This document shows positions 45,242-54,869 of a stretch of DNA of 64,000 nucleotides, one piece after another. Both the position numbers and the translations under genes were made by a program. The notes under the pieces were generated by a model that made no database searches, was not told the DNA's origin, and was given only the letters and a program-made list of their open reading frames with translations. Within the stretch, counting starts at the first letter, position 1, and the number at the start of each line of letters is the position of its first letter. Source of the stretch: Pseudomonas sp. FEN (lineage in GTDB: Bacteria; Pseudomonadota; Gammaproteobacteria; Pseudomonadales; Pseudomonadaceae). The stretch is taken from assembly GCF_904067045.1 (NCBI RefSeq), contig NZ_CAJFDC010000010.1, forward strand, positions 211,001 to 275,000, given 5' to 3'.

Positions 45242-46761
45242 ATGCCTCCCGCACCAAGCGCAAGGCCGAGCCCGCGCCGCCGACCACGCTGTTTCTGTTC
45301 GGTGCCCATGGCGATCTGGTCAAGCGCCTGCTGATGCCGGCGCTGTACAACCTGACTCGCGATGGTCTGCTGGGCGATGGCTTGCGTATCGTCGGCGTCG
45401 ATCACAACGCCATCAGCGACGCCGACTTCGCCAAGAAACTGGAGGACTTCAGCCGTGCCGAAGTCGCGGCGAAAAGTGGCAAAGAGCCCGAAGACGCCTT
45501 GGATGCCGCGCTCTGGAAGCGCTTGGCCAAACACATCAGCTATGTGCAGGGCGACTTCCTCGACGACGCGACCTATGTTGCCCTGGACGAGAAGATCATC
45601 GCCAGCGGTACCGGTAATGCGGTGTTTTACCTGGCCACCGCGCCGCGTTTCTTCAGCGAAGTGGCGCGGCGGCTGGGCGAGGCCGGTTTGCTCGAGGAGA
45701 GCTCCGGGGCGTTTCGCCGGGTAGTGATCGAGAAGCCCTTCGGTTCCGACCTGGCCACCGCCGAAGCCTTGAACGCGCGTTTGCTCAAGGTGATGAGCGA
45801 GAAGCAGATCTATCGCATCGACCATTACCTGGGCAAGGAAACCGTGCAGAACATCCTGGTCAGCCGCTTCTCCAACGGCCTGTTCGAATCGTTCTGGAAC
45901 AACCATTACATCGACCATGTGCAGATCACCGCCGCCGAAACCGTCGGCGTCGAAACCCGTGGCAGTTTCTACGAACACACCGGCGCCCTGCGGGACATGG
46001 TGCCCAATCACCTGTTCCAGTTGCTGGCGATGGTCGCGATGGAGCCGCCGGCGGCGTTCGGCGCCGATGCGGTCCGTGGCGAGAAGGCCAAGGTGGTCGG
46101 CGCGATCCGTCCCTGGAGTGCCGAGGAGGCCCGGGCCAATTCGGTACGCGGTCAGTACCGCGCGGGCGAGTTGGGCGGCAAGGCCATGCCGGGTTATCGC
46201 GAAGAGAACAACGTGGCGCCGGACAGCAACACCGAAACCTATGTCGCGCTCAAGGTGATGATCGATAACTGGCGCTGGGTCGGCGTGCCGTTCTATTTGC
46301 GCACCGGCAAGCGCATGAGCGTGCGCCACACGGAAATCGCCATCTGCTTCAAGCCGGCGCCATATGCGCAGTTCCGTGACACCGAGGTCGAGCGCCTGGA
46401 GCCGACCTACCTGAAGATCCAGATCCAGCCCAACGAGGGCATGTGGTTCGACCTGCTGGCCAAGCGTCCGGGGCCGGCGCTGGACACCACCAATATCGAG
46501 CTGGGCTTCGCCTACAAGGATTTCTTCGAAATGCAGCCGTCCACTGGCTATGAAACCCTGATCTACGATTGCCTGACCGGTGACCAGACACTGTTCCAGC
46601 GCGCCGACAATATCGAGAACGGTTGGCGGGCGGTGCAGCCGTTTCTCGATGCCTGGTGCGAGGACGATCAGGTGCAGGGCTACGCGGCCGGGGACAACGG
46701 TCCGGCGGCCGCCGACGAACTGCTGGCCCGTGACGGCCGCGTCTGGCACAGCCTCGGATGA
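45238..46761 (+). CDS. zwf: Glucose-6-phosphate 1-dehydrogenase
   Basis: A 507-residue enzyme of the oxidative pentose phosphate/Entner-Doudoroff entry. The nucleotide motif is [19 protein letters not shown] (GAxGDLxKR) and the active site is [13 protein letters not shown] with the family Lys. A four-base ATGA overlap with gnd and another with the downstream HAD gene couple all three. It is not beside edd/glk, so it is probably a second zwf beside the main hex-regulated copy. Confidence 0.93.
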   Translation: MNASRTKRKAEPAPPTTLFLFGAHGDLVKRLLMPALYNLTRDGLLGDGLRIVGVDHNAISDADFAKKLEDFSRAEVAAKSGKEPEDALDAALWKRLAKHISYVQGDFLDDATYVALDEKIIASGTGNAVFYLATAPRFFSEVARRLGEAGLLEESSGAFRRVVIEKPFGSDLATAEALNARLLKVMSEKQIYRIDHYLGKETVQNILVSRFSNGLFESFWNNHYIDHVQITAAETVGVETRGSFYEHTGALRDMVPNHLFQLLAMVAMEPPAAFGADAVRGEKAKVVGAIRPWSAEEARANSVRGQYRAGELGGKAMPGYREENNVAPDSNTETYVALKVMIDNWRWVGVPFYLRTGKRMSVRHTEIAICFKPAPYAQFRDTEVERLEPTYLKIQIQPNEGMWFDLLAKRPGPALDTTNIELGFAYKDFFEMQPSTGYETLIYDCLTGDQTLFQRADNIENGWRAVQPFLDAWCEDDQVQGYAAGDNGPAAADELLARDGRVWHSLG

Positions 46762-47582
46762 GTGGCGTGGCGCAGTACCCCATCCGCTTGTTGCTCAGCG
46801 ATATGGACGGCACCTTGTTGCGTCCCGATCACAGCCTCAGCCCGCGCACGGTCGAGGCCGTGCGGGCATTGCGCGCGGCGGGGGTGTTCTTCAGTCTTGC
46901 CACTGGGCGTCCGCCACGGGCCATGCGCGAGCAGATCGCGGCGTTGGGGGTCGACGTTCCCACGGCGGCCTTCAATGGTGGCACCCTGGTTCACCCTGAT
47001 GGCCGTTACCTGGTGACCCACTACATCCCCCGTGAAGCGGCGCTCGTCACCCTGGAGCTGTTGTCGCGGCATGAAGAGGTCGAGGTCTGGGTCTTTGCCG
47101 ACGATCATTGGTTGCTGCGCGACCCGCACGGCACCATGGTGCCTCGGGAACAGCATGCACTGGGCTATGCGCCGACGGTGGTGGAGGACTTCACGCCGTA
47201 CCTGGAGCGTATCGACAAGATCGTCGGCGCCAGTGGCAACGGGCAATTGCTGATTGATCTGGAGGCGGTGTTGCAACCGTTGGTGGCGGACCAGGCGCTG
47301 GCCAGTCGCTCGCAGCGTTCCTACCTGGATATCACCGCGATGCAGGCCAACAAGGGCGAGGCGCTGCTGACCCTGGCGAAATACCTCGGCGTGCCACTGG
47401 CGCAGACGGCGGCCATCGGCGATGGCGGCAATGACCCGGCGATGTTCCACCGGGCCGGGTTGGCGATTGCCATGGGCCAGGCGGAGGAGGTGATCAGGCG
47501 TCAGGCGGACGTGGTCACCGGTAGCAACGGCGAGGACGGCGCGGCGCAGGCCATCGAGCAATTCATCCTGGCCAGGCGATAG
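46758..47582 (+). CDS. Cof-type HAD-family sugar-phosphate phosphatase
   Basis: A 274-residue HAD phosphatase. Asp15 and Asp17 of LLLSDMDGTLL are the nucleophile and acid/base. SLATGRPPRAM and AIGDGGNDPAMFHRAG complete motifs II and IV, with a C2 cap between. Coupled by ATGA overlap to zwf, it may dephosphorylate a sugar phosphate of the pentose route; the substrate is inferred only from context. A hairpin follows its stop. Confidence 0.87.
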   Translation: MSGVAQYPIRLLLSDMDGTLLRPDHSLSPRTVEAVRALRAAGVFFSLATGRPPRAMREQIAALGVDVPTAAFNGGTLVHPDGRYLVTHYIPREAALVTLELLSRHEEVEVWVFADDHWLLRDPHGTMVPREQHALGYAPTVVEDFTPYLERIDKIVGASGNGQLLIDLEAVLQPLVADQALASRSQRSYLDITAMQANKGEALLTLAKYLGVPLAQTAAIGDGGNDPAMFHRAGLAIAMGQAEEVIRRQADVVTGSNGEDGAAQAIEQFILARR

Positions 47583-47589
47583 ATCTCCT

Positions 47590-47618
47590 GTGGATGGCCG
47601 CCGAAGGCGGCCATCCAC
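47590..47618. terminator. Hairpin after the gnd-zwf-HAD operon
   Basis: GTGGATGGCCGCC (47590-47602) and GGCGGCCATCCAC (47606-47618) form a 13-bp stem with a three-base GAA loop, eight bases after the operon's last stop. No T-run follows. Confidence 0.6.
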
Positions 47619-47728
47619 CGCACTCTTGCGATGCATTGTCCGGCTTTTGGCACATCCGCTTCCTATAGCCCGAGGTGGGTCCTTGCTATAGTGGCGAATC
47701 TCTTTTCGCCCCGCCAAGGATGCCTCTC

Positions 47729-48541
47729 ATGTCCGAATACCAAGCCTTCCACGTCGAACTGGTAGACAACATCGCCCATGTGCGGATCAACCGCCCGGAA
47801 AAGATCAACGCGATGAACGCGGCCTTCTGGAGCGAAATCAGCGAGATCTTCCAGTGGATCGACGACACCGACGCGGTGCGCGTGGTCGTCCTCAGCGGTG
47901 CCGGCAAACACTTTTCTTCCGGTATCGACCTGATGCTGCTGGCCTCGGTGGCCAACGAACTGGGCAAGGATGTCGGTCGCAACGCCCGCCTGCTGCGCCG
48001 CAAGATCCTGCAACTGCAAGCCTCCTTCAATGCCGTCGACAACTGCCGCAAGCCGGTCCTGGCGGCGATCCAGGGTTATTGCCTAGGCGGTGCGGTCGAT
48101 CTGATCGCCGCCTGCGACATGCGCTACTGCGCCGAAGACGTGCAGTTTTCCATCAAGGAAGTGGATATCGGCATGGCCGCCGATGTCGGCACCTTGCAAC
48201 GTTTGCCGCGTATCATCGGCGACGGCATGTTGCGGGAGCTGGCCTACACCGGTCGGTCGTTCGGTGCCGAGGAAGCGACCCGGATCGGCCTGGTCAATCG
48301 CGTCTACCCCGATCATGCCGCCTTGCTCGACGGGGTGATGGGGATCGCCCGGGAAATTGCTGGCAAGTCGCCAATTGCCGTTAGCGGAACCAAGGCGATG
48401 ATCAGCTACATGCGCGACCATCGGATCGATGACGGCTTGGAATACGTTGCCACCTGGAACGCCGCCATGTTGCAATCCACTGACTTGCGCGTCGCCATCG
48501 CCGCGCACATGAGCAAGCAGAAAGCCGAATTCCCTGATTGA
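47729..48541 (+). CDS. Enoyl-CoA hydratase/isomerase family, dienoyl-CoA isomerase-like
   Basis: A 270-residue crotonase-fold enzyme. The oxyanion motif HFSSGIDL and the segment EVDIGMAADVGTLQRLP match delta3,5-delta2,4-dienoyl-CoA isomerases (ECH1 type), in which an Asp of EVDxG serves as catalytic acid. It probably helps degrade unsaturated fatty acids. AAGGA lies nine bases before the Met at 47729; a Met three codons earlier is also in frame. nudC follows after 16 bases. Confidence 0.87.
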   Translation: MSEYQAFHVELVDNIAHVRINRPEKINAMNAAFWSEISEIFQWIDDTDAVRVVVLSGAGKHFSSGIDLMLLASVANELGKDVGRNARLLRRKILQLQASFNAVDNCRKPVLAAIQGYCLGGAVDLIAACDMRYCAEDVQFSIKEVDIGMAADVGTLQRLPRIIGDGMLRELAYTGRSFGAEEATRIGLVNRVYPDHAALLDGVMGIAREIAGKSPIAVSGTKAMISYMRDHRIDDGLEYVATWNAAMLQSTDLRVAIAAHMSKQKAEFPD

Positions 48542-48557
48542 CGCCTAGGACTCCCCG

Positions 48558-49388
48558 ATGACTCAACGCTGGACAACCGCTGTACTGGATATCGAGCAGG
48601 CCGGTGGCTGGGCCGTGGTGCATAGCCCCGCCGGCTTTCTCCTGGACGACAACGGGGTGCTGTTTCCCCGCGAGTGGATCAAGCGCCAGGACCTGTCGCT
48701 GTTGGCCGAGCACGGCATCGGGCACCTGGACGGCGAGCCGGTCTACCTGCTGGAGCTGAAGTCCGGCTTCGAGCTACCGGGCGGCCGCTGGCAGGGCCTG
48801 CGGACATTCATGCTCGAAGGCGATCACACGATCTATCGCCTGCTCGGTTATGCCGCGCAGATTGCTACCTGGGCGCGTGAGCACCGTTTCTGCGGTAGTT
48901 GCGGCCAGGCCATGACCCAGGTGCATCTGGAGCGGGCGATGTTCTGCCAGGCCTGCGACCTGCGCAGCTACCCGCGGATCTCGCCGAGCATGATCGTGCT
49001 GGTGACCCGGGGCGACGAGGTGTTGCTGGCCCGTTCACCGCGTTTCGTGCCCGGGGTCTACAGCACCCTGGCCGGTTTCGCCGAGCCGGGTGAATCGGCC
49101 GAAGAGTGCCTGATCCGGGAGGTGCGCGAGGAAGTGCAGGTCGAAGTCAGGAATATCCAGTACATAGGCAGCCAGTGCTGGCCGTTCCCGCACTCGATGA
49201 TGCTGGGCTTCCACGCCGAGTACGCCGGCGGCGAGATCGTCCCGCAGGCGGATGAGATCGAGGATGCGCAATGGTTCAGCATCCACGATATGCCGCCGTT
49301 GCCAGCTTCGCGCTCGATCGCCCGCTACCTGATCGATCTGTACCTGGCCAGGCGCCTGGGCTACGCGGAACCGCTGCTGCCGGTCTAG
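48558..49388 (+). CDS. nudC: NAD+ diphosphatase / NAD-RNA decapping enzyme
   Basis: A 276-residue Nudix hydrolase that cleaves NADH and removes NAD caps from RNA. A four-cysteine zinc motif (FCGSCG ... FCQACD) precedes the Nudix box [25 protein letters not shown], split in reading. The NADH-specific motif usually written SQPWPFPxS is SQCWPFPHS here, with Cys in place of Pro. It follows the isomerase-like gene by 16 bases on the same strand. Confidence 0.92.
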   Translation: MTQRWTTAVLDIEQAGGWAVVHSPAGFLLDDNGVLFPREWIKRQDLSLLAEHGIGHLDGEPVYLLELKSGFELPGGRWQGLRTFMLEGDHTIYRLLGYAAQIATWAREHRFCGSCGQAMTQVHLERAMFCQACDLRSYPRISPSMIVLVTRGDEVLLARSPRFVPGVYSTLAGFAEPGESAEECLIREVREEVQVEVRNIQYIGSQCWPFPHSMMLGFHAEYAGGEIVPQADEIEDAQWFSIHDMPPLPASRSIARYLIDLYLARRLGYAEPLLPV

Positions 49389-49390
49389 GC

Positions 49391-49478
49391 CTTGTGGGAA
49401 CCGGCTTATCGGCGATGAGGCCCTTGAGCCTGGCGCTGTCCATCCGGACGCCATCGCCGACAAGCCGGCTCTCGCAGG
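49391..49478. repeat. REP doublet, degenerate
   Basis: CTTGTGGGAACCGGCTTATCGGCGATG faces CATCGCCGACAAGCCGGCTCTCGCAG in inverted order with several mismatches. It directly follows the nudC stop. Confidence 0.65.
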
Positions 49479-49539
49479 TTGCGGCCTCAGCAAAAAATAT
49501 CGCCGTACGCGGAATTTTGCGGGAGCTGGCTCCTTCAGG

Positions 49540-50316
49540 TTATGGCGTGAACCAGTGTTGCCAGGCCAAGCGCACGGTCAGCCCGAGGACTACGGTGATG
49601 AACACCGGGCGGATGAACTTCGCCCCACCGCTGATGGCGGTGCGGGCGCCGAAGAAGGCGCCGATCATCACCGATACGCCCATGCACAGGCCGATCACCC
49701 AGTCCACCTGGCCGGAACACACGAACACTGACAGCGCGGCGATATTGCTGACGAAGTTCAGACTGCGGGCCACGCCGCTGGCCTTGACCAGGTCGATGGG
49801 ATAGAGCAGCAGGCTACTGACGGTCCAGAAGGCACCGGTGCCAGGGCCGGCCACGCCGTCGTAGAAACCCAGGGCCAGGCCCTGGGGCAACTGCCATTTC
49901 TTCTTGATCGGCGCGTTACTGTCCAGCGGCGCCTTGGGTGTGCCGCCGAACAGCAGGTACAGGCCGCAGGCGAAGACGATCAGCGGAAGCATCTTGTTCA
50001 GCCATTCGGCCGGCAGGAAGTGCGCGGTCACGGCGCCGATCAGCGCACCGACGAAGGTGCCGAGAATCGCCAGCTTCCATTGCCCCGGTTGAAACAGCTT
50101 GCGCCGATAGAAGGTGAAACCGGCGGTGGCCGAGCCGAAGGTCGAACTGAGCTTGTTGGTGCCCAGTACCAGGTGTGGCGGCAGTCCGGCGGTGAGCAGG
50201 GCCGGGGTGGTGAGCAACCCGCCGCCGCCGGCGATGGCGTCGATGAAACCGGCGATAAAGGCAACAACGGCGAGAATGGCGAGGGTAGTCAGGTCTACGC
50301 TGAGATCGAAAGGCAT
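49540..50316 (-). CDS. TauE/SafE-family (TSUP) membrane permease
   Basis: A 258-residue polytopic protein with about eight helices. FIAGFIDAIAGGGGLLTTPAL and GFYDGVAGPGTGAFW are the paired TSUP signatures. The family exports sulfite, sulfonates or organic sulfur compounds. It lies on the edge of the organosulfur region, so sulfur transport is plausible but not certain. A second, distant TSUP gene is at 53516. Confidence 0.85.
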   Translation of the reverse strand: MPFDLSVDLTTLAILAVVAFIAGFIDAIAGGGGLLTTPALLTAGLPPHLVLGTNKLSSTFGSATAGFTFYRRKLFQPGQWKLAILGTFVGALIGAVTAHFLPAEWLNKMLPLIVFACGLYLLFGGTPKAPLDSNAPIKKKWQLPQGLALGFYDGVAGPGTGAFWTVSSLLLYPIDLVKASGVARSLNFVSNIAALSVFVCSGQVDWVIGLCMGVSVMIGAFFGARTAISGGAKFIRPVFITVVLGLTVRLAWQHWFTP

Positions 50317-50440
50317 GGCGGTCGGCTTAGGTCGGCAGATGGCGCGGCAGGGCCGCGCTCAAGGGCCGCCATCTTACCCATTGGCGAATGTTGCCGCGAC
50401 CTTATCCAACGGCTGAGACCACGGCGTCTGTCCTGACGCC

Positions 50441-50529
50441 TTCGCGGGCCAACTCCGCTCCTACAAGTTTCTTGTGTACGCAAAAGTGGGCGCGACTCGG
50501 ACATTGTGGGAGCGGAGTTGGCCCGCGAA
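50441..50529. repeat. REP doublet, TTCGCGGGCCAACTCCGCTCC type
   Basis: Arms at 50441-50466 and 50504-50529 are inverted copies with one or two mismatches, in the reverse orientation to the other doublets. It lies between the TSUP gene and the end of sfnB. Confidence 0.75.
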
Positions 50530-50558
50530 TACGCTGGACCAGACACCACACCCCTGGG

Positions 50559-51800
50559 CTATGACTGTGATTGTGGCCCATTGCCGATCTGCCACACAAA
50601 CGGCGGCTCGCTGCCATTGATGAGCCAATCGCCGACAATCCGCGCCTTGTAGATCAGCGGATTATGTGACGACACCGTTCGCGCATTGCGCCAATGCCGG
50701 TCCAGCGCCTTGCCCTGGCGCACATCCGAAGCGCCGAGGGCATTGAACAATTCGCTGGTGGCCCGCTGGATCAGTTCGGATACCACCACCTGAGCCGTGG
50801 CCGATTCGATTTCCGCATCGACGTTGGCTTGCCGCTCAACCTCGGCGTCAGCGCCAAACCGGGCAAGATAAGCCCGTTGCGCCGGGTGTGCGGCCCGCAC
50901 CGCACTGGCTTCGGCGGCATACACCAAGGCGGCGACTTCGCCCACCACCTGCTGCACCTGGGCATCTTCGCTGGAACGCCGCGCATTGCCATGGCTATAG
51001 ATCCGCTGACGTTCGCGGACCAACCGCGCCACGTCCTTGAGGGCTGAGCGGCCGATACCGGCCAGGGTGGCCAGCAACACCAACTGATAGAACGCGGTCT
51101 GGTATTTGAAACGCGTGGCAAAGTCGATGACATGCCCGGCTTCCACCACGGCGTCGACAAACCGCGAGGTACCGCTGCCCGTGGTGCGTTGGCCGAAACC
51201 GTCCCAGTCATCGCTGTGCTCGATCCCCGGCTGGCGGCTGCGCACGGCGGCAATCACATCGCCGCCGGTGTCACTGCGGCGGGCGTAGACGTCGATCCAA
51301 TCGGAGAAAATGCTTCCGGTGCTGTAGAACTTCTCACCGTTGAGGCGCCACTGTTCGCCGTCCGGCGTGACCTTGGTCACGACATCGCCAATCGCCACGT
51401 TACCGATTTCGGTCCAGGCGCAGCCGACGATATCGCCCGCGACGAAGCGCTTGAACCACAGGTCGCGACTCGGCCCGGGCTCGGCATTCAGACGGTCCTC
51501 GGCAAAGGCGAAATGTCCGCGCAGAGCCTGGGGGACGTTGGAGTCGGCCTCGGCCAGTTCGATCAGCAACTGGAACAGCTGGGGCAGCGAGGCGCCGCCA
51601 CCGCCATATTCCACTGGCACTCGCACGGCGCCGAAACCGGCCTGCTTGAGCCACTGGAGCGGCTCGTGGGGCAGGTCGCGGGACTGCTCGCGTTCTACCG
51701 CGCCGGCGGCGATGCGAGCAAAGATCGGCCGAAAACGTTCGGCCAGGGATTCGTAGTCGACGCCAAGGGACAGAGGGTTGATCACCTGGTGTTCGGTCAT
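50559..51800 (-). CDS. sfnB: SfnB-family sulfur-acquisition oxidoreductase
   Basis: A 413-residue flavoprotein of the acyl-CoA dehydrogenase superfamily, related to MsuC/SfnB/DszC-type FMNH2- or FAD-dependent oxidoreductases rather than to fatty-acid enzymes. LNGEKFYSTGSIFSDW and the C-terminal ALDRHWRNARTVSSHNP are typical of this group. AAGGAG lies seven bases before the Met at 51800. It is divergent from sfnG. Substrate is an organosulfur compound by context; the exact step is unknown. Confidence 0.85.
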   Translation of the reverse strand: MTEHQVINPLSLGVDYESLAERFRPIFARIAAGAVEREQSRDLPHEPLQWLKQAGFGAVRVPVEYGGGGASLPQLFQLLIELAEADSNVPQALRGHFAFAEDRLNAEPGPSRDLWFKRFVAGDIVGCAWTEIGNVAIGDVVTKVTPDGEQWRLNGEKFYSTGSIFSDWIDVYARRSDTGGDVIAAVRSRQPGIEHSDDWDGFGQRTTGSGTSRFVDAVVEAGHVIDFATRFKYQTAFYQLVLLATLAGIGRSALKDVARLVRERQRIYSHGNARRSSEDAQVQQVVGEVAALVYAAEASAVRAAHPAQRAYLARFGADAEVERQANVDAEIESATAQVVVSELIQRATSELFNALGASDVRQGKALDRHWRNARTVSSHNPLIYKARIVGDWLINGSEPPFVWQIGNGPQSQS

Positions 51801-51987
51801 GGCACAGCTCCTTGAGGGCAGGTAGAGAAAAGTACGCTTGCCAGGGGTGTTTGCATGCTCCATGCCGAGGACGCCAGATGCGGTGGCGCGGGCGTTTGCC
51901 GGGTCCAGGCGATGGACAACTGTTGCCTGGCGAACAGTGCTTCAGCAAATCGTCCCGCCAGACCACACCTCTCCCAGCACGCACCGG

Positions 51988-52079
51988 CCCTTGTCGGAGC
52001 CAGCTTGCTGGCGATGAGGCTGGTGAGCGCTACATGGTCCGAGCGGTCGCTATCGCCAGCAAGCTGGCTCCGACAAGGG
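51988..52079. repeat. REP doublet (REPIN) upstream of sfnG
   Basis: Arms at 51988-52015 and 52052-52079 are exact 28-base inverted copies containing GGAGCCAGCTTGCTGGCGAT. It lies within the sfnB-sfnG intergenic region, upstream of the sigma-54 promoter. Confidence 0.85.
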
Positions 52080-52136
52080 ATGTGATCCAGGCTCGACTCA
52101 TCGCTGTGACGGCAATCCGGCTCGACTCCCGCGCAC

Positions 52137-52152
52137 TGGCACATTTGCTGCT
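52137..52152 (+). promoter_or_regulatory. sigma-54 promoter of sfnG
   Basis: TGGCACATTTGCTGCT has GG at 52138-52139 and GC at 52150-52151, exactly ten bases apart, as for RpoN promoters. It ends 38 bases before the sfnG start. SfnR-type activators work through sigma-54, and an sfnR gene is at 55232. Confidence 0.75.
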
Positions 52153-52190
52153 CTGCCCCTTGGACACTCTCCACTCCGAGGTCAGATACC

Positions 52191-53291
52191 ATGAGTCAGC
52201 AAGCCGTAAAATTCGCCTATTGGGTACCCAACGTCAGCGGCGGCCTGGTGGTCAGCAAGATTGAACAGCGCACCCGCTGGGACATCGACTACAACCGCAG
52301 GCTGGCACAGTTGGCGGAGGAGGCCGGATTCGAGTATGGCCTGACCCAGATCCGCTTCACCGCCGGCTACGGTGCCGAGTACCAGCATGAGTCGGTCGCG
52401 TTCAGCCATGCCTTGCTGGCCGCCACCAGCAAACTGAAGATCATCGCCGCGATCCTGCCGGGCCCCTGGCAACCGGCGCTGGCGGCCAAGCAACTGGCGA
52501 CCATCGATCAACTGACTGGAGGGCGGATCGCGGTCAATATTGTCAGCGGCTGGTTTCGTGGCGAGTTCCACGCCATCGGTGAGCACTGGCTGGAACACGA
52601 CGAGCGCTATCGCCGTTCCGAAGAGTTCATCCGCGCGCTGAAAGGTATCTGGACCGAAGATCAGTTCACCTTCAAGGGCGACTTCTACCGCTTCAACGAC
52701 TACAGCCTCAAGCCCAAGCCCCTGAGCCAGCCACACCCGGAGATCTTCCAGGGCGGCAGTTCCCGGGCGGCGCGGGATATGGCGGCGCGGGTCTCGGATT
52801 GGTATTTCACCAATGGCAACAGCCCTGAAGGGATCAAGGCCCAGGTCGATGATATCCGCGCCAAGGCGGCCGCCAACGGTCATGCGGTAAAGGTCGGGGT
52901 CAACGCCTTTGTCATCGCCCGTGACACCGAGGAGGAGGCCCGCGCGGTGCTCGCCGAAATCATCGACAAGGCCGACCCGGAGGCCGTCGGTGCATTTGGC
53001 GATGCGGCGAAACAGGCGGGCAGGTCATCGCCGGAAGGCGAGGGCAACTGGGCCAAGTCCAGCTTCGAGGACCTGGTGCAATACAACGACGGCTTCAAGA
53101 CCAACCTGATCGGCACGCCGCAACAGATCGCCGAGCGGATCGTCGCTTTGAAGGCGGTGGGTGTGGACCTGATATTGGCGGGGTTCCTGCACTTCCAGGA
53201 AGAGGTGGAGTACTTCGGCAAGCGGGTGTTGCCACTGGTGCGTGAACTGGAAGCGAAGAAAACCGGGCGGACGCTGGAGGCGTTGGTCTGA
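52191..53291 (+). CDS. sfnG: FMNH2-dependent dimethyl sulfone monooxygenase
   Basis: A 366-residue bacterial-luciferase-type monooxygenase. It oxidises dimethyl sulfone to methanesulfinate, feeding the MsuC/MsuD steps. The conserved start FAYWVPNVSGGLVVSKIEQR and VNIVSGWFRGEF match SfnG of P. putida. It is preceded by a sigma-54 promoter and depends on a flavin reductase such as MsuE (58768) for FMNH2. Confidence 0.92.
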   Translation: MSQQAVKFAYWVPNVSGGLVVSKIEQRTRWDIDYNRRLAQLAEEAGFEYGLTQIRFTAGYGAEYQHESVAFSHALLAATSKLKIIAAILPGPWQPALAAKQLATIDQLTGGRIAVNIVSGWFRGEFHAIGEHWLEHDERYRRSEEFIRALKGIWTEDQFTFKGDFYRFNDYSLKPKPLSQPHPEIFQGGSSRAARDMAARVSDWYFTNGNSPEGIKAQVDDIRAKAAANGHAVKVGVNAFVIARDTEEEARAVLAEIIDKADPEAVGAFGDAAKQAGRSSPEGEGNWAKSSFEDLVQYNDGFKTNLIGTPQQIAERIVALKAVGVDLILAGFLHFQEEVEYFGKRVLPLVRELEAKKTGRTLEALV

Positions 53292-53515
53292 TACGCTTTT
53301 GCAGGTCTCTCCGGGTAGCGGAGAGGTCGCTACAGTGATGAGGTCCTGGCTATCGTCGAGCGACCCTCAAAGGTTTTGGGGCCGACGATGGCCAATAAGC
53401 GGGTGTCCGTCGAGACAGAGGTCGCCGTTGTCTCTGGTACTACCACGTTCCACCCGAGCGTCGGCACCAGGGAAAGCCACTGCTATCATCGGGTCGATTC
53501 CGTATGTCCAAGTGA

Positions 53516-54286
53516 GTGATGATCCCGTGGCGCGGCGCAATGATTTACGGTGAATGGTTGACGGGTATCGGCTTGGTCTTGCTCGGATTGGTCACCGGCT
53601 TTGTCGGCACCAATACCGGAGGCAGTGTATTCCTGACGGTGCCGGTAATGATCTGGCTGGGCATACCGCCACAGTCGTCTATTGCCACTGCCCGCCTGGC
53701 TTCGCTGGGCACCATGGTTGCGGGCCTGAGACAGTTTCATAATCAGGGCAAGGTCGACTATATCGTCGCCATACCCGCGGCGGTCCTGGGACTGCTGGGC
53801 GCTCTTGCCGGGGCGAGTCTGCTGTTGCAAATCGATGCGTTGTTGCTGCACCGGGTGATTGGTGTGCTGACGTTGCTGCTGGTCGCGCTCTCCCTGGTCA
53901 AGAAGCCTCGCACCTCCGACAAGGCACCCTCAAGGATCAGCAGGTTTTTCGGCTACATTCTTTTCATTCCCATTGGCATGATCGGCGGCTTGTTTGGTGG
54001 ACAAGCGAAACTTTCGACGTATCTGTATATCCTCTTTTTCAAGAAAAGCATCAGCGAGTCGGTGGGGACTCGAAAGGTCGGAGGGCTTGTACTGTCCGTG
54101 GGGTCGCTGATGATTTTTGGTCTGAGTGGCATCATCAATTGGCAGTATGGAGCTTGCCTGATTATCGGCACCTTGCTGGGCGCCAATGCCGGCGCGAAGT
54201 TCGCCTTGAAAAAAGGCGACGACTGGATGGAAGCGGTATTCAACGTGGTTGTGGTCGTACTGGCATTGAGGATGCTTTTTTACTGA
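53516..54286 (+). CDS. TauE/SafE-family (TSUP) membrane permease
   Basis: A 256-residue membrane protein with about seven helices. VTGFVGTNTGGSVFLTVPVMI and FIPIGMIGGLFGGQAKLSTYL are the two TSUP repeats. Initiation is uncertain, with Met codons at 53516, 53519 and 53540 and no strong ribosome site. It lies between sfnG and soxR, so sulfite or sulfinate export is a plausible role. Confidence 0.82.
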   Translation: MMIPWRGAMIYGEWLTGIGLVLLGLVTGFVGTNTGGSVFLTVPVMIWLGIPPQSSIATARLASLGTMVAGLRQFHNQGKVDYIVAIPAAVLGLLGALAGASLLLQIDALLLHRVIGVLTLLLVALSLVKKPRTSDKAPSRISRFFGYILFIPIGMIGGLFGGQAKLSTYLYILFFKKSISESVGTRKVGGLVLSVGSLMIFGLSGIINWQYGACLIIGTLLGANAGAKFALKKGDDWMEAVFNVVVVVLALRMLFY

Positions 54287-54313
54287 TCAACTTCAGCTGC
54301 CAGGCGCTCGGAT

Positions 54314-54775
54314 TCACTGCGGTTCCAGCAAGCGCGCCCCGCTCCCATCGACACCCAGCACATCGCCATAGTTGCGCAACGGGCAGTTCTCCATCGACAG
54401 GCAGCCACAGCCGATACAGCCGTCGAGCTTGTCCCGCAGCCGGGTCAACTGGGCGATGCGCTCGTCCAGTCCAGTCCGCCAGTGTTCCGACAGCTGTTTC
54501 CAGTCCGCGGCCGTGGGCGCCCGGTCTTCGGGCAGGCTCCGCAAGGCCTGGTGAATCTCCGCCAGGGCGATGCCCAGGCGCTGGGCGACCTTGATCAGCG
54601 CTACTCGCCGCAGCACCTCGCGCGGATAGCGGCGTTGATTACCGGCGTTGCGATAGCTCCTGATCAAGCCCTTGGATTCATAGAAGTGCAGGGCGGTCAC
54701 GGCTACGCCGCTGCGGGCCGCCAGTTGACCGACCGTGAGGGCCTTGTCCTTGGGCAGGGGAGGGTGCATCGCCAT
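54314..54775 (-). CDS. soxR: Redox-sensing regulator SoxR
   Basis: A 153-residue MerR-family protein with a winged helix-turn-helix ([20 protein letters not shown]) and the [2Fe-2S] cluster motif Cys120-x2-Cys123-x-Cys125-x5-Cys131 ([12 protein letters not shown]). In pseudomonads SoxR answers redox-active compounds such as phenazines. The divergent gene at 54870 has a SoxR box in its promoter, so it is a direct target, as at the soxR-monooxygenase locus of P. aeruginosa. Confidence 0.95.
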   Translation of the reverse strand: MAMHPPLPKDKALTVGQLAARSGVAVTALHFYESKGLIRSYRNAGNQRRYPREVLRRVALIKVAQRLGIALAEIHQALRSLPEDRAPTAADWKQLSEHWRTGLDERIAQLTRLRDKLDGCIGCGCLSMENCPLRNYGDVLGVDGSGARLLEPQ

Positions 54776-54788
54776 GGGGAGAAACCTC

Positions 54789-54819
54789 TTGACCTCTAGT
54801 TAACTGGAGGTTTTACCCT
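54789..54819 (+). promoter_or_regulatory. SoxR-controlled promoter with SoxR box in the spacer
   Basis: TTGACC (54789-54794) and TACCCT (54814-54819) stand 19 bases apart, the stretched spacing of MerR-type promoters. CCTCTAGTTAACTGGAGG (54793-54810) is an 18-base near-palindrome of SoxR-box form in the spacer. It reads toward the monooxygenase gene at 54870. Confidence 0.85.
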
Positions 54820-54869
54820 GCATGGGCTCGGATCACAAGATCCTGTTCGACTTCCTGGGGAGCTTTTTC

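Noticed and set aside
51944..51960. Possible sigma-54 promoter for sfnB on the minus strand (TGGCGGGACGATTTGCT)
   Set aside because: The GG to GC distance is eleven bases, one too many for RpoN, and it is far from the sfnB start.
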